From contig BLAL01000196.1 in the NCBI GenBank assembly GCA_015698045.1, positions 186,001 to 250,000 of the forward strand: DNA of 64,000 nucleotides, written 5' to 3'. Under the pieces are notes generated by a model. It saw only the letters and a list, made by a program, of their open reading frames with translations. It had not been told where the DNA came from and did not search any database. Position 1 is the stretch's first letter. Every line of letters starts with the position of its first letter. The DNA is from Rhizophagus clarus (lineage: Eukaryota > Glomeromycota > Glomeromycetes > Glomerales > Glomeraceae). A program made the position numbers and the translations under genes. Shown in pieces: positions 20,880 to 33,719 of this stretch.

Positions 20880-21345
20880 ATGTCTTAATGATACTTTTTT
20901 AATAACTTACAATAATATTAATTTTTAAATGATATTTGTAACAATATAATTATAATAATCTAATACTATTATAACAATATTTTTTCAACATCTTCACGAT
21001 AACATCACAATTTTTTAAATAATGTCATGATGATATAATTATGATAATTGTAATGATATCTTTTCAATATTTTCATAATAATATCCTAACTTTTAAAATA
21101 ATATTATGATGATATAGTTATGATAATCTTAACTGTTAATAATATCTTTTTAATACTTTTACAATATCAATAATCATAATAATATCTTTTCAATATTTTT
21201 ACAATATTAGAGATTACAAAATCAATATAATATCAGAACAATATCAGAACAATATCAAATTCTAATATCATGAAATTATTGAAAAAGTATTGTAAAATTA
21301 TCATAACTATATTATCATGATATTATATTAAAAGTTAGGATGATA
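20880..21345. repeat. Degenerate minisatellite of TCTTTTCAATATTTTTACAATA and GATGATATAATTATGATAAT words
   Basis: The words AATATCTTTTTAATACTTTT and ATATGATGATATAATTAT alternate about every 50 bp through this stretch, partly inverted near the right end (21260-21340 reads as the reverse complement of 21050-21130). No gene. Confidence 0.55.
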
Positions 21346-21492
21346 TCGTGAAGATATTAAAAAGGTAACACTAAAATATTATAGTTGATTTGAAAATTTT
21401 AGCAAAGTAGAAATATTTGTTGTAAAATTATAATTATAATAATTTAATATTTATTTATTTGTTTATTTTATTATTTAACAAGTATTTTTATT

Positions 21493-21615
21493 GGATAGAT
21501 ATTTGAACTGGCTTAGGCTAGAAGTATTGCATGTAAAATAGAAGTGATTGCTATATAATCAATCCTATTTAATCTAATAAATATATATATGATTTTAATA
21601 AAAAAAAAAAAAAAA
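21493..21615 (+). mobile_element. Short retroposon (SINE-like) with poly-A and 17-bp target duplication
   Basis: The flanks TAACAAGTATTTTTATT (21476-21492 and 21616-21632) are identical 17-bp direct repeats. The insert begins GGATAGATATTTGAAC and ends in a run of 15 A (21601-21615). Its 3' part (GAAGTGATTGCTATATAATC ... CCTATTTAATCTAATAAATA) matches the minus-strand sequences at 63421-63530 and, more loosely, 15736-15800. Perfect flanks point to a fairly recent insertion. A polymerase III promoter is not obvious, so it may equally be a truncated LINE tail. Confidence 0.7.
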
Positions 21616-21649
21616 TAACAAGTATTTTTATTTATAATATAAAAATTAT

Positions 21650-22858
21650 TGTGATTATAAAATTCTACTACTATATTTTAATTTTGATATGAAAAATTAT
21701 ATAAAGATTTTGTTATCAAATTAATCATTATTAATAAATAATGTTTTTATATTATAATATTTCTTCACTAAATACTTATCTATATTATTATATATGATTT
21801 CTATATTTACTATTACATTTGCTATTATATTTATTATTACATTTACCATTACAATATTTATTATTATTTATATTATTAAATTTATTAAATATTTAATTTT
21901 ACAATTTGATATTTTAAATAATATAAAATTTTAATTTTTTAAAAGTTATTTATAAAAAAGCTTTTGAAAGAATTTGATAAATAATATGATAAAAGTAAAT
22001 ATATAAATTTTTTACAAAAATTTGAAGAAAAGAAAATTATTGTAAGTATCATAAATTATAAAGATAAATTCTAAAATTTTATTAAATAAATTTGATATAG
22101 AAATATAGAATATAAATTAAATCTGATTAAAAAAACAAAAAATTTATATAATAATATTTATTAGAAAGCTTATATATATTACATAATTATTAAAGAAAAG
22201 AGGTGAATAGTAAAATTGTATATTACACTTATATTAATTATATAATTTATAAATATTATAATTTAATTGATTATTAAATCTAACAGAGAAAAAGAAAGTA
22301 AGAATTTATAATAAAATAAATATTATGTGATATATGTAATTTTTCTTATTATATTTTTTTTTATTTAATTTAATAAAATTATTTAACAATTTGTAAAATA
22401 TTTTTCAATTTGCAAGTTTATTAATACAAATAAATTGATTTGCTAAAATAATCTTTTGCTATATTAGATTTATATAAGACAATATTAATAAAAGTAAATA
22501 TTTGGAATTAATATAACTTTCTATAAATATTTTATTTTTTTTTTAACTATGATTTAGTTTTAAAAAAAACTATTTTAATTGAATTGTAGTTTAGAGAGTA
22601 TAGAAGCAAATAAAGTACTTTATATTTTATTGCTTAATTGATTTTATTAATTTTTTATTATAATGAATTTTTGCATTATCCATTACAATTACATTATTTT
22701 TATTTAAAAATTTATTTATTTGAGATGACAAATATAAATATATATTTATTTTAAATAAATAAAATAAATAAATATGTTGTGCTGAGTGGATTTTGTCATT
22801 TGTAACAATATTTATCTTAAATATTATATAATGAAATCATTATATGATCTTTGAATTA

Positions 22859-22898
<40 letters not shown>

Positions 22899-24350
22899 TA
22901 AAATAATGTACTATTTATAAAAAAATAAATATCTGAAATCTTTTTTTATTATATGATATCAGTAACTATAAATCCATTTAATGTTAATATTGGTAAAATA
23001 ATATACCATTTGCTTCTTATAAAAACAATATGTTTTTTAATCTTTATATTTTTTATACTATATTTATAGACTTTAGATAAACTTCTTTTATCTTTTAATA
23101 TTTTATCAATAAAAACAAATTGTTTTAATTTAAATTCACTTTTTATTTTTTACATAAAAATATTTTATAAAGGTTCATTTTTTTTTTTTTGTAGTTTTTT
23201 GCAATTAAAATACAATAAAAATAATTAATTTTAATAATAAATAATTAAATAAGAATAAATTAAATTCTCTAAAACTTTTTTATTATTTCAAGATATTTAA
23301 GCATTCTTTATAATAAAGTAAGTATAGATATTATTTATTAGTTAATTTTTTTATTTTATCAACTACTTTATCAGTTAGAGTATTATAGTTTACAATATAT
23401 AGTAAATTATAAAATTGTAAATCTATCAACTTTATATATTGGCTTTAATAAAAATACTGATAATCTCTAACCTTTATATGCGTTTTTTGGGGACTTTACT
23501 ATAATTTATAATATTTGTTTTTTTTATAAACATCTTCTATATAGTAAATACAGCTATATATAAATTATTTTTATTATAAATATATTAATTTATTTTAACT
23601 TATAAACAATAATGTTTATTTTATTTTATTTTTTATTATTTTATTTTTTTTTTATTTTATAAAAATAAAATTAATTAATAAAAATTAGCTAATATTAAAT
23701 TGATAAAAATTATTATAAAAAACAAAAATAAAGATAAATTAGTAGAATTTAAATGTAATATTTTTATAAAATTTAAAAAAAATAGTATTTAAATTTATAA
23801 AGTAAATAAGATTTTTTTAAATTTTACATTTTATATAATCTTAATAATTTATTATTCTTTGTATTTTATATGATATTTAATTCTTATATTCTAAATAATA
23901 AAAATCCATAAAAAAGAAATTTACTCTTTATAAAATATACAGCAGTATATCTATTTGCAAGTTTTTTTTTAAAGTATAAAAAATTTTTGAATGTTATTTT
24001 TTTTTTCATTAATTATGAGATATAAATATCTCACAGAAGTGTAAGATTTAAATTCACCTTATTTATATAATTATGTTATAGTATGTAAATTTAAAATTTT
24101 AATAAATCTGCATAAAATTTATATTGTTTAATATTTATTTGTAATAAATAATATTAAATCATAGTAATTTGAAAATTTACCAAATTAATTATAAATTGAT
24201 TGCTTTTATATGCTTAAAATAATATATAATTTTAGAGAATACTTTTTTAAATATGTAAAAATTAATACTCGATTTTAAATCTTAATAATATTTCAAAGAT
24301 ATTAAGTAATTTATTCGCCAAATTAATTAGAAGTTAATCTATATCGAGAA
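21650..24350. other. Gene-empty, very AT-rich tract
   Basis: Only low-complexity AT sequence, homopolymer runs and a (TA)n microsatellite at about 22863-22896. I see no open frame with convincing codon structure, no tRNA fold and no inverted ends. It could be old, eroded transposon sequence. Confidence 0.5.
22863..22896. repeat. (TA)n microsatellite
   Basis: About 17 uninterrupted TA units. Confidence 0.9.
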
Positions 24351-24627
24351 TAGGCAACCATACTGGAATTTTTTTTTAGGACTTTGTTTTGGAATTTGTG
24401 GGGTTATTATTTGATTTAGATCCGTAGTAAATTAATACAAAACCCGTTGTAAAGTTGTACCGATTGCTTAGTTTAATTCTTAATGCATGCTGCATAGTGC
24501 GCTGCGCATTTGCATTGCATTTAAGTTTAATAAATGGATTTTCATTGGCTGAGCCAAGTTTGGCTGTTAGGGAAAGTTTTGTATTACAAACAAAGGAAAA
24601 TAAAATATTAATACTATATTAATATTA

Positions 24628-24635
24628 TGACGTCA
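24628..24635. promoter_or_regulatory. CRE-like palindrome TGACGTCA
   Basis: A perfect 8-bp CREB/ATF-type site 175 bp upstream of the first ATG of the R3HCC1L-like gene. The surrounding 24350-24800 has higher GC than the tract to its left, consistent with a promoter. Function is inferred from the motif only. Confidence 0.4.
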
Positions 24636-24809
24636 TTGATTTTTGAAACATGTGAGTGGACAATGAAAGGTATTTGTTACAATTTTCCAAATTCAACAAA
24701 ATTCACATCGGCTTCTTGGTCGAAACTCAACCAAAAGTTCACCAAAAAAATTAGGTTAAAATCCCTCCCAAAAGTAGACTTTCTTTAATTTCTACTACTT
24801 ATTCGATTC

Positions 24810-26449
24810 ATGATGGGCTCTGCTACCGCTTCTCCAGAGACAAGTCCAACAAGAGCTGACAAGGCGAGGTATTGAACACGAATGTTTTTTCTAAACCTTA
24901 CTAAAATTTCCAGATGGTTAATTATTTATGTATCAATAGAACACCCGGAAGCGAAATTAATACTCCGAAAACAAAGCATAGTTCGACCGGTGAAGAGCAA
25001 TCTCTGGTTGGTGAGCATGCTGAGAACGCCAATAATGAAAAATTGGAGAACCAAGATACTGTCATAAGAAAAGGACGTGGTAACTTTAGAGGACCTGGTA
25101 GTGAAAATCAACCTGACCAACAACAACAAGCAACTCGTTCCCCAAGAGGTCGGGACTTTGATGCAACAAGTTTGAGACAATACCCACCAAAATCTGGGGG
25201 AGACAAAACACCAAATAAGGGTCATAATAGAAAAAAGTCAAAATCAGATAGTAGGCAAAATAGCAACGGCGTTCAAGGTTCTGAAAGCGGAGGATCTAGT
25301 AGCGATAACAATGTCTCTGATGATGTCACCAAGATTGCTACTTCCTTAGAAAATATCACTATTGGTGAGAATAAAAATGAATCCAAGCCTGCTTCTCAAT
25401 CTACTACTACAAATGACTCAACATCATCAGCTTCTCAAGGACAACAGAATGTTGAGGAGTGGGAAAAGCATGCAGATGGCGAGGTGAAAATTAAAAGTCC
25501 TGTCAGTCCTGTCAGTTCCGTCGCTAGCCCTGCGGATGGCAATCCAACTCCATTTGATTGGTCGTCTAATAGACAGAAGGAAGGTCAAAAGAACGATAAT
25601 TCTTCAAAAAATGAAAATAGGGGTGGCTTTAAAAAGGGACATAAGAAAAGCAAGAGTAGCAAAATTGAATTCAATTTTGATCCAGGTAAAGAAAATTGAT
25701 CGTTAATATTGTTATTATTGCCCATTTAAATATTTATGGTATATGACGGTATAATTGCATATTTCCATAGATGCGTTCGAAGGCTCAACTCGTATTTTAG
25801 ATATCTTTGATTTTCCCGCATCTTTTAAGACTCACCATCTCCACGAGATTTTTCAAGAATATGAGAACATGCGTGGAGGTTATCGCATCAAGTGGATGGA
25901 TGATACTCGTGCTTTAATTATCTTTGAACATCCGGCTACAGGTAAATTAAAATAACTTAATTTTATCATTTGAATAATTTGTTATTTTTTTATTTATTAT
26001 TATTACTATTTTAGCACGGAAAGCGTATTTAGATAATGTTACCAATCAAACGGCACAAATTAAACCATATGATGGTCCTACAGATTTTCTTCAAAAAAGT
26101 TAGTATTTATATTATTATTTTAATACGTAATGCTTTTTTTATTAATTTATCTTTTAAAAAAAAAGATCCAAATAACGCACAACCTCGTGCACGTCCTGCT
26201 ACCACCGATATGGTTGCTAAACGTCTCGTTCATGGAGCTCTAGGTGTACGTGTCGCTAGATCACCTGAACAACGTCAAGCAGAAAATCAAATGCTCCGGA
26301 ACGCTAGGGGTAAGTAACCTTAAAACTATTTATATCGTATGATTCCTAAATTTATAGATATTTGTTTTTGTTTTAAAGATCAACGTGAACAAAAGCGCAA
26401 TGAATATACTAGACGTTCTCAAGATTTGGACGCGGCCTTCAATGAATAA
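24810..26449 (+). CDS. R3HCC1L-like RNA-binding protein
   Basis: Six exons fit in phase: 24810-24868, 24940-25685, 25771-25941, 26015-26098, 26166-26309 and 26379-26449, giving about 424 residues. The N-terminal two thirds is Ser/Asn/Gly-rich, with KGRGNFRGPGSEN and a KKSKS tract, and is probably disordered. Residues ~268-355 form the conserved C-terminal RRM-like fold of R3HCC1/R3HCC1L proteins: LDIFDFPASFKTHHL, then GGYRIKWMDDTRALIIFEHP and an ARKAYLD helix. A basic coiled tail (RQAENQML ... DQREQKRNEYTRR) follows. No R3H box is visible. ATG 24810 is the first of two adjacent in-frame ATGs (the second is 24813). The exon-2 acceptor at 24938-24939 rather than 24912-24913 is needed to keep the frame. 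Exact function in fungi is not established; RNA binding is inferred from the fold. Confidence 0.8.
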
Positions 26450-26718
26450 CTTATATGACTGCTTTTCAGTATTAATGTTCCATATATGTACTTTTACAAA
26501 TATGTATTTCATAATTCAATTCCGTGTTTGAAAAGTTCCGTTCGGTATTTTCAAAATAAATGAGGGAGGGTATTTTGTTACACGGTGCAATCATTTATAT
26601 GTTTGTAATAACAGGATTTTATTTTCATCTTAAACCTCGATAAATTTTACTTACCATCATCCAAATTCTCATTTATTTAATATTATTTTAAAGATACAAT
26701 AATGCATCATCACCTCCT
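26450..26718. other. Convergent 3' intergenic region
   Basis: About 270 bp between the stops of the R3HCC1L-like and Spo7-like genes, which converge. AAAATAAA at 26553-26560 is a plausible poly-A signal for the plus-strand gene. Confidence 0.5.
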
Positions 26719-27686
26719 TCATATATCCTTGTCTTTCCCTTTAACATTCCCTTTTTCTTTTTCTTTCTCTTCCCTTTCTTTTGCCCTCTGACTTTTCTTT
26801 GTATAATACATTTGACGATATCTTTCAAATCCTTCCTGAAATTTTCTTGGTACCTTTTTGTAAAAAACGATCTCACCACCACTTGCGTTGAAATGCATGT
26901 TAAATTGCCTTAACACGCGATTACATTGTGGTACAAATCTGTTGTAAATTTTATAATGTTAGATGGTATTACAAGAAAAAGGAAGAAAAAATTATAAAAA
27001 ATTATAAAAAAGTACCTTGTAGCTACTCTAACTTTTTCTGCATAAATATTTTTCATAAAAAACATTAACAAAGTAGTAACAGCAATGAAGAGGAATAATT
27101 TACTGAAAAATTGAAAAGTTGGATTCTAAAGTAGTAGTATTCGATATGGCCAAAAAGGAATTTTCATTTTTTTTTTAGTAACTAAAATATTTATAGTTAT
27201 TTCTTATTATACGGACTTCATTGGATTGAACAAACGCTATTTTCAATTATTCAAAAAGAAAAAATTAATTAAAAACAATAAATGATAAATCTTACTTTAC
27301 TTTCATAAACAAAAACTACGTATATTAGAATCGGAATCAACAGACAATTAAATCCTAAGAATGCTTAAAAATAATACGAGTAATAAATTATTGATAAATT
27401 TTCGATATAAATATGCATAATGTATACGCATTTTATTCAAAAGAAAATAATAGAAACAGTCACCTTCATATTTATAGCTTCGTCTTTGTAATTGATGTAA
27501 ATTTTGCTTAAGCCTCTCTTCGAATATTAGAAGATCCTTATATCTTTGATGATTATTTGACGGTGTTGAGGAAGAATAATTGCCATAATTTGCTGGATCA
27601 TTTAACGCAGGCGAAAGTGGAATTTTAGGAATATTCTCTGTAGGAAGTACAGGTGATTCGGCAAAGTTTCGTGATCTTGCTTGCAT
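26719..27686 (-). CDS. Spo7-like regulatory subunit of the Nem1-Spo7 lipin phosphatase
   Basis: Four exons keep one frame: 27686-27464, 27354-27296, 27125-27016 and 26938-26719, about 203 residues. After a Pro/Ser-rich N-terminus comes the family signature DLLIFEERLKQNLHQLQRR, then a first hydrophobic segment in exon 2 (CLLIPILIYVVFVYE) and a second in exon 3 (LFLFIAVTTLLMFFM). Exon 4 starts with RFVPQCNRVLRQFNM, matching the Spo7 consensus in which the cytosolic domain follows the second membrane span. The Lys/Glu-rich tail is poorly conserved. In yeast, Spo7 holds Nem1 at the nuclear/ER membrane and lets it dephosphorylate Pah1 lipin, controlling phospholipid versus triacylglycerol synthesis. 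The exon-2 donor at 27295 (rather than 27300) is required by phase. Confidence 0.85.
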
Positions 27687-28138
27687 TCTTTATTTGTGGT
27701 ATAAGTAATGAAGTACCCGTTATGTTTTTTAAAATCGTTGTTAAACCCAAGTCAAGAAAAATAATCGCGGTTAATAGGTCACGTTTTTCATTATCATTTT
27801 ATTACAAGTCTGACAAATAAGTGATGGTCACACAACAAATTTAACAAATTGATTATTTTTCCGAATCTCCATCTTCTCACGTTCCTTAAAAACTTCAAAT
27901 AATCAAAAATCTTCTTTTTTCCTGGAAAATTCGCGTTGATTCATATGATAGATTACTAACAAATCACGAATAAATATTTATTTTTTCGTATAAAAAAATG
28001 AAAGAATAAGGCGAATAATATATGTGATAATTAATATGATTTGCTCGATGAATAGGATATATTTAAACTATTTAATAATATGTTTACAAGTTTTCATGGT
28101 AATTCTATTTAATTAAAATATGAAAATTATCAGAATTA
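27687..28138. other. Intergenic region, Spo7-like upstream / XPO1 downstream
   Basis: 450 bp holding the presumed promoter of the Spo7-like gene and the 3' end of XPO1. No open frame or repeat stands out. Confidence 0.4.
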
Positions 28139-31100
28139 TTATTCCTCATCTTCCATTGGTGGTAAATCTGCAGGCTTTACAAGGCCTGGAATCTTCAAAG
28201 CGTTCTCCATTTCAGTTCTCTTTCGTTGTTCTGCTTCCGCTTCGCGTTCTTCAAGATATAAGTCAGCATTGTCACCTGCAAATTCTTTCAACTGGATTAA
28301 GAAATCACGCAAGTGTAATTTGAATTTGGTGTTGTCTTGATTGAGTTCAAAAAGCCCCATTACAAAGGATTGAACTTGAATACTGAATAAAGAAATTAAA
28401 ATTAATAATCTTAAATAATTATCGTTACCGACAACAATCAAAATCTATTTAAAACCTTTGTAAATGAGGAAAAGCATTGTGCAATATATTCATCACATAT
28501 TCTCTCAAAAATCGTTGATTTGTCATGCTGGGATCTTGAACTTCAGCAGGATTAAACAATGGTGATTGTACTGCACCAGTTTCCACAAGGTTGAACATTC
28601 GTTGAAGGACACTGCATTGCATTTTGAATCCTTTAATAAAAAAAAATAAAATAAAATTATTACTATGATAAATGGAGAATAATATGCATAAATAAGCTTA
28701 TTGTACCGCTCTTGTGATCTGTATCTGCCAAAACGAATAATACATCTGCCACTAGAGTAAGGAAATACTGTTGATAGAACATGTTAGCAGTAGCTGGGTC
28801 CTGCATACTTATATTATTTATCAACTCTAAGCAAATATTAAGTCCCGTATCAGCGATATCTCGCATTGTGTGTTTAAATGCCCAAACAATACTATCCATT
28901 ATTAGTTTAAATTGTGCTGACGGCAAAGTTAAAAGTGCTAGAACAAAATATTCATCAGTTATTATCAAAGTACAAAATGATTAATAAAAACAAATATTAT
29001 TAATTTAATATACCTGGAAAGCAATGCTGGTTGATAGCCCGGAGCAATTTGAAGAAGCCTACACGGTGTTCAGGATATTCCGAAAAGTCTTTGTTTATCA
29101 TATTCAAAGTACATTCAAATACAGCATTAAGAATTGCTGGAACTTCATTTGTGATTCCGGGCTAATATTTTACAGAGTATTTTAGTGATAGGAGACAAAA
29201 GTTCATAATTCTATAAAATTGTAATAGCACTCACTCCTAACTTTGCTATAATAGTTGCCATTGAACTTAAAACTTCAGCATCTCTTGCTTGTTCAACATT
29301 ATTATTGTAATCGATAAGGACCGCTGACAATAACTGTGGCATTAAATGTGATATGATTTGGCTTGTTTCTTCAGACTTAGTTATATAAACTTCCATCAAT
29401 TTTAAAGTCTCTTTTTTTATTACTCTCAAATTACGGACACGAGGTGTTTTTGTTGCAATGAGACCTGTATTTTTGAAGGTGAGATCAATAAACATTCATC
29501 AATTAAATGAGAAAATATAATAATTTACCTTCACTTGCCACAGTATCGGATATAATTTGACTAACCGCCTTATACAACTCCAATAACGTCACATAAATTC
29601 TAGCTATCTGCACAGAAAAACCACTTCCGACAGCACTACATGCTGCTACATTTGTTCTGAGGACATGTCCAAGAATTTTTGTATTCTCGGCAATATGAAG
29701 CGCATTTATATCTTTTGAAATATCTTCTAAAATACGATCCCACTAAAAAAAAATTTTGTTAATTGTTTATCTAATCAAAATACAAACAGACGATATATCA
29801 TTATTTACTCCTTGGTTTGGAAGTTCCATATAATTCATTACTAAACGTTCTTGAATATTTTTATTTGTTTGTGCTGAAATCATATATCCTACGGCTTCAT
29901 AAAAAGTTTGAACCTAACAATAAATTTAGGAAATAATAATATTTTATAACTTCGTATTATTTACCTTTTTTTTTAAAAAAAAAGAAAGAAAGAAAGAAAA
30001 AAATCACCTGCTGCGGTGAGAGATCTTTTGTAATATTTTCAATTCCGCTTATAATTTCGTCTATGAAAGGAGTAGTTTCTCCTTGTTGCTGTGAAATAAA
30101 TTGGCGCCGACATTTCTGAGCGATTTTAATGAAAGTATCACAAGCCATATCTTGTACACCTATATAATTGACAAAGTTTAACTATTGAAATTTATCAATT
30201 ATCTCCTCAACATATTACTATCCCGAACCTTCATGTGTTTCATGCATGAATTCAAAAAGTTTATTAACAACCGTTTTCAAAAACTTCCAATGAGCTTTGA
30301 GAAAACGGGGATATTGACCGACAATATACATGATATTCGAAGCAACTACAGCTTTGTTGTCTTTTCCGCGTTTCTGTTCACATAAACTTAGGAGTTCTTT
30401 GATTACTGTCACCAAAAACCTCTTTTCCGTGTCTTCATCTACAAATTCACGAAGTTAGACGAAACGGACAACGAAGATATCGAGAAAAAAATATTATTAT
30501 GCAGAGATCATCCTACTCATTGCACCAGAAATGGATCCAATTGCCCAACAAAGCTTGTTCAAATTGTTCCAAGACCATTCAGAACCATCGATCTGTCAAA
30601 AAAGTTGATAATTTAATTTAAGCTAATTAAATTATTCGTGTAAAATTATTTATCACCTGTTTCGTTAACTTATTTGACATAATAATTTCTGAATCTTGAA
30701 CATCCAAATGGGTTAAATATACCAGGCACTCTCGCATGCTTTTGTATAATGTGATTGTGTCGCAATCCTTCATAAATTCACGAACAATTTCACCCTCATC
30801 GTTCTCAACTACTAGCACCTAAGCGATAATGTTAGTTCCATCCTTTAAGAACATATATATTGCCCACAGCATGCAGCTTACCTCTTCAGGTTTTACCATG
30901 CGGTCGATCATAATAACTCTTAAATTTGTTAAAATATCACTATACATATGTTTTCTCAAAGGAATGTTCGCAAGCGTAGAAGGTGGAGAAGATACGCCAG
31001 TAATAGAAAGAAGAGGCATCTCAAGGACAGGCAATTGTTGTATCTCTTCGTATAATTCGGCAACCTGTAACAACATGAGTAAATAAATATCTGAATTACA

Positions 31101-31480
31101 TTTGTTACATCAGAAAATATTTCTTTCCTTACCAATTTGGTCCAATATTCCAGACAAACTTTGAAAACTTCTCGTTCTTCAACCTGCGAGATTCTAAGGA
31201 GGTAATAATGGGCTTTTAAAAGAGGTTGACTGTTCTGCTGAGACTCCATGATCTACAGAACAGTCCGGTATATTGAGCTATTGTGAATTTATTTCTCAAC
31301 TTTCCAATAAAGAGACCCGGGTCTTGAGCTTTGTACCTTAAGATGAGTACTCAAAAAGCCTGTGAAGAACAGTGCCAAGTTCTGAATAAATTCCTGTTCT
31401 TCGTTACCGCTATTCTTGTATATCATGGCGAAATCTTTAAAATTTTAGTAAGTTACAGAAATTAGCCAAACTCTATAAAA

Positions 31481-31514
<34 letters not shown>

Positions 31515-33143
31515 CAGTCAGCTCTCTCTAAGTGCGCCCTCTTGAGAAATTTTATATGATCTCTACATATCTGAGACTGAATAAAGGAGTGCATTTAGTG
31601 CATTTAGAGAGCGTACTCTTAGAGTGCACTTAGAGAGAGTTGATTATTATTATATATCCAGAAAATACATACCTGCTGAGACCGGTACCATAGATTCGAG
31701 AGCTGCAACAACCATATTAAACAAAGCTATGAATTTATCGTCGTATTCATGGCTTACATTTAATGCTCCTATCTCACTCAGACATTTCAACGTCACATTA
31801 CGATATTCTGCAGATTCCATAAACTATATAAAAGTTAAAACCAGGTTATTTTAATGAATACAAATTTGTAAAAGTAAATTAATTGGAACTAATATATAAA
31901 TTTACCCTATTCCGTAAATTTTCTATAATATTTGTCTCAAAAATGTAACCTAAAGGAATCCAGTTTAAAAATTTCAATAGGGTTTCTAAAGTTGCTTTGA
32001 TTAAACTTGGCTGATGAGCTTTTTCTAGTACTTCATTACAAAGCTCGAATATTTTGGAAAATTCATGACACATTTGTGTCTTTAAATTCTTTGTTTTGAG
32101 CTGTGTCATTTGTTCAGCCGAATAGTCAAAAATTTCCTCGCTTGATAGAAAATGAATAAGTTAAAAAGAAAAATTATTAAATTAAAAATCATTTCATCTA
32201 TTTCTATAATAATTTCTAACCTTAACAATTTTAAAATAGCCATATTATTTTCACAGATTGTCACGTTAGATCTACCAGTGCTGACAATTTCAGGAATAAA
32301 TTGTGGCCAGTTATGAGGCCATTCTTGTTTAAGAATCTGAATGGTATGGGATAAATTTAGTTGATAATAATAATATAATTAAATATAATGTTTAATTAAA
32401 GTTTCTATTCCACTTTTTAATTACCTGGACTAAAATCAAATTAAGTTTGTTTAAATATGTTTTTTCTTTTCGAAGTGATTGTTCATTGTCAGACGTAGCT
32501 ACAATTATATTAACAATGAAACTACGAATTCCTGTTAAATATATTCCATAATTTGATGAGATTAATATGGTAAGCTACAAATTAAATGTATATTTAAAAA
32601 AATTTGCCAAAATAATATATGCCTGCTTGTTGTTCTGGAGGGAGAATTTTCCACTTTTGTTGAATTAGCTTTTCAAGGATTTGAAGAGCGATAAACTAAG
32701 ATTGATTTTATTAACCACGCATAAGATAAGAATAATCAAATCATTTAAGTAGAGAAATAAAAAGAAAACCTTGGTATGAGTAAATTTGGATTTGTCTAAT
32801 ATTGCATCGACCTTTAACCAAGCATCCGGATGATTTTGAAACTGGGTAAGCACTGCTTGTGCCTTTTTTTGCTATTAAAAATAAAAAAAAAAAACAAAAA
32901 AATATTACTACAGTGACTATGAATGATAATCAATAGGTGCATTAGGAAAGCTGTAATAAAAAACCTCTTCTCCAACACCAGTATAAAACGTCCTGACAAT
33001 AGCGTCTAACTTATCAACGTCAAATTCTTGTGTGAAATCCAGAATGCTCTAAGTCCGAGTTAAATAAAAAAGAGCATAAGTCGCGTTAATTTGATATAAT
33101 TTATTTGATAATTTGATGATTACTCAATATTCTTTACCTCCAT
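28139..33143 (-). CDS. XPO1: Exportin-1 (CRM1), nuclear export receptor
   Basis: A many-exon gene (about 20 short exons) whose pieces follow the order of CRM1. The N-terminus is [18 protein letters not shown], then [18 protein letters not shown] (importin-beta N-terminal domain), HEAT repeats through the middle, and a C-terminus ending [17 protein letters not shown]. The segment [20 protein letters not shown] at 30382-30325 is the NES-groove region; its Cys (codon 30382-30380) equals human Cys528, the leptomycin B target. CRM1 carries leucine-rich-NES cargo out of the nucleus with RanGTP. The first coding exon is only ATG GAG (33138-33143), joined in phase to the exon beginning near 33052. 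One intron (about 31440-31660) hosts a MITE. Exact internal junctions were not all fixed. Confidence 0.93.
31515..31645. mobile_element. MITE in an exportin-1 intron
   Basis: Inverted ends CAGTCAGCTCTCTCTAAGTG and, from the right, ATCAACTCTCTCTAAGTGCA frame a 131-bp unit inside an intron of XPO1, preceded by a (TA)n run. A further internal copy of the word (TTTAGAGAGCGTACTCTTAGA) lies near 31600. The CAGT start and TA flank on the left fit a pogo/mariner-type MITE; the right-most bases have diverged. Confidence 0.65.
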
Positions 33144-33719
33144 ATTGGTCTTATAATATAAACTTCTATCAGTAAGTTATTTAGCAATTTCGAATATTTT
33201 GAATAGTCAGATGTATAGAAAACGTTAGTGTATTCTTATTTATTTAAATTCACAAAACAAGAAAAGCGCGCTCCAAGAAACAAGATAAATGACAAAGGTC
33301 AAAAGGTTTAAAGAAATAAACGTTTTATATGTTTATTTTTTTTTTCAAAAAAATTACTTATTATTACAAATACTAATAGTAAAATTAAATTTAAGAAGAT
33401 TTGTAGCAACAAGTAAACTTTAAAGGAGTCACACTAACCAAGATCTTGCAAAGAAGAAAATAATTTGAGAACTTTTGAAATCTGTTTATTACACCTAAAA
33501 ATGAGAGGAAAATGAAAAATTGGATAGTCGATTTGTCAAAGTGATTTGTCAACGTGATCGTCTATTAATTGATTTGTCAAATTTGATTTGTCATCTAAAA
33601 TTCGATTCATAATCAGTTAATCACTGATTAGCAGTATATTAACTGTATCTATTGACATATAAATTAGATTCGAAATAATTTAAAGTATGAAATATTTACA
33701 AATAAAGAGAATAAGTGAT
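33144..33719. other. Intergenic region, XPO1 upstream / TOP3 downstream
   Basis: 575 bp. Around 33515-33605 the word TTTGTCAAHGTGATTTGTCA recurs four times in a short degenerate tandem tract. The left half presumably carries the XPO1 promoter. Confidence 0.45.
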
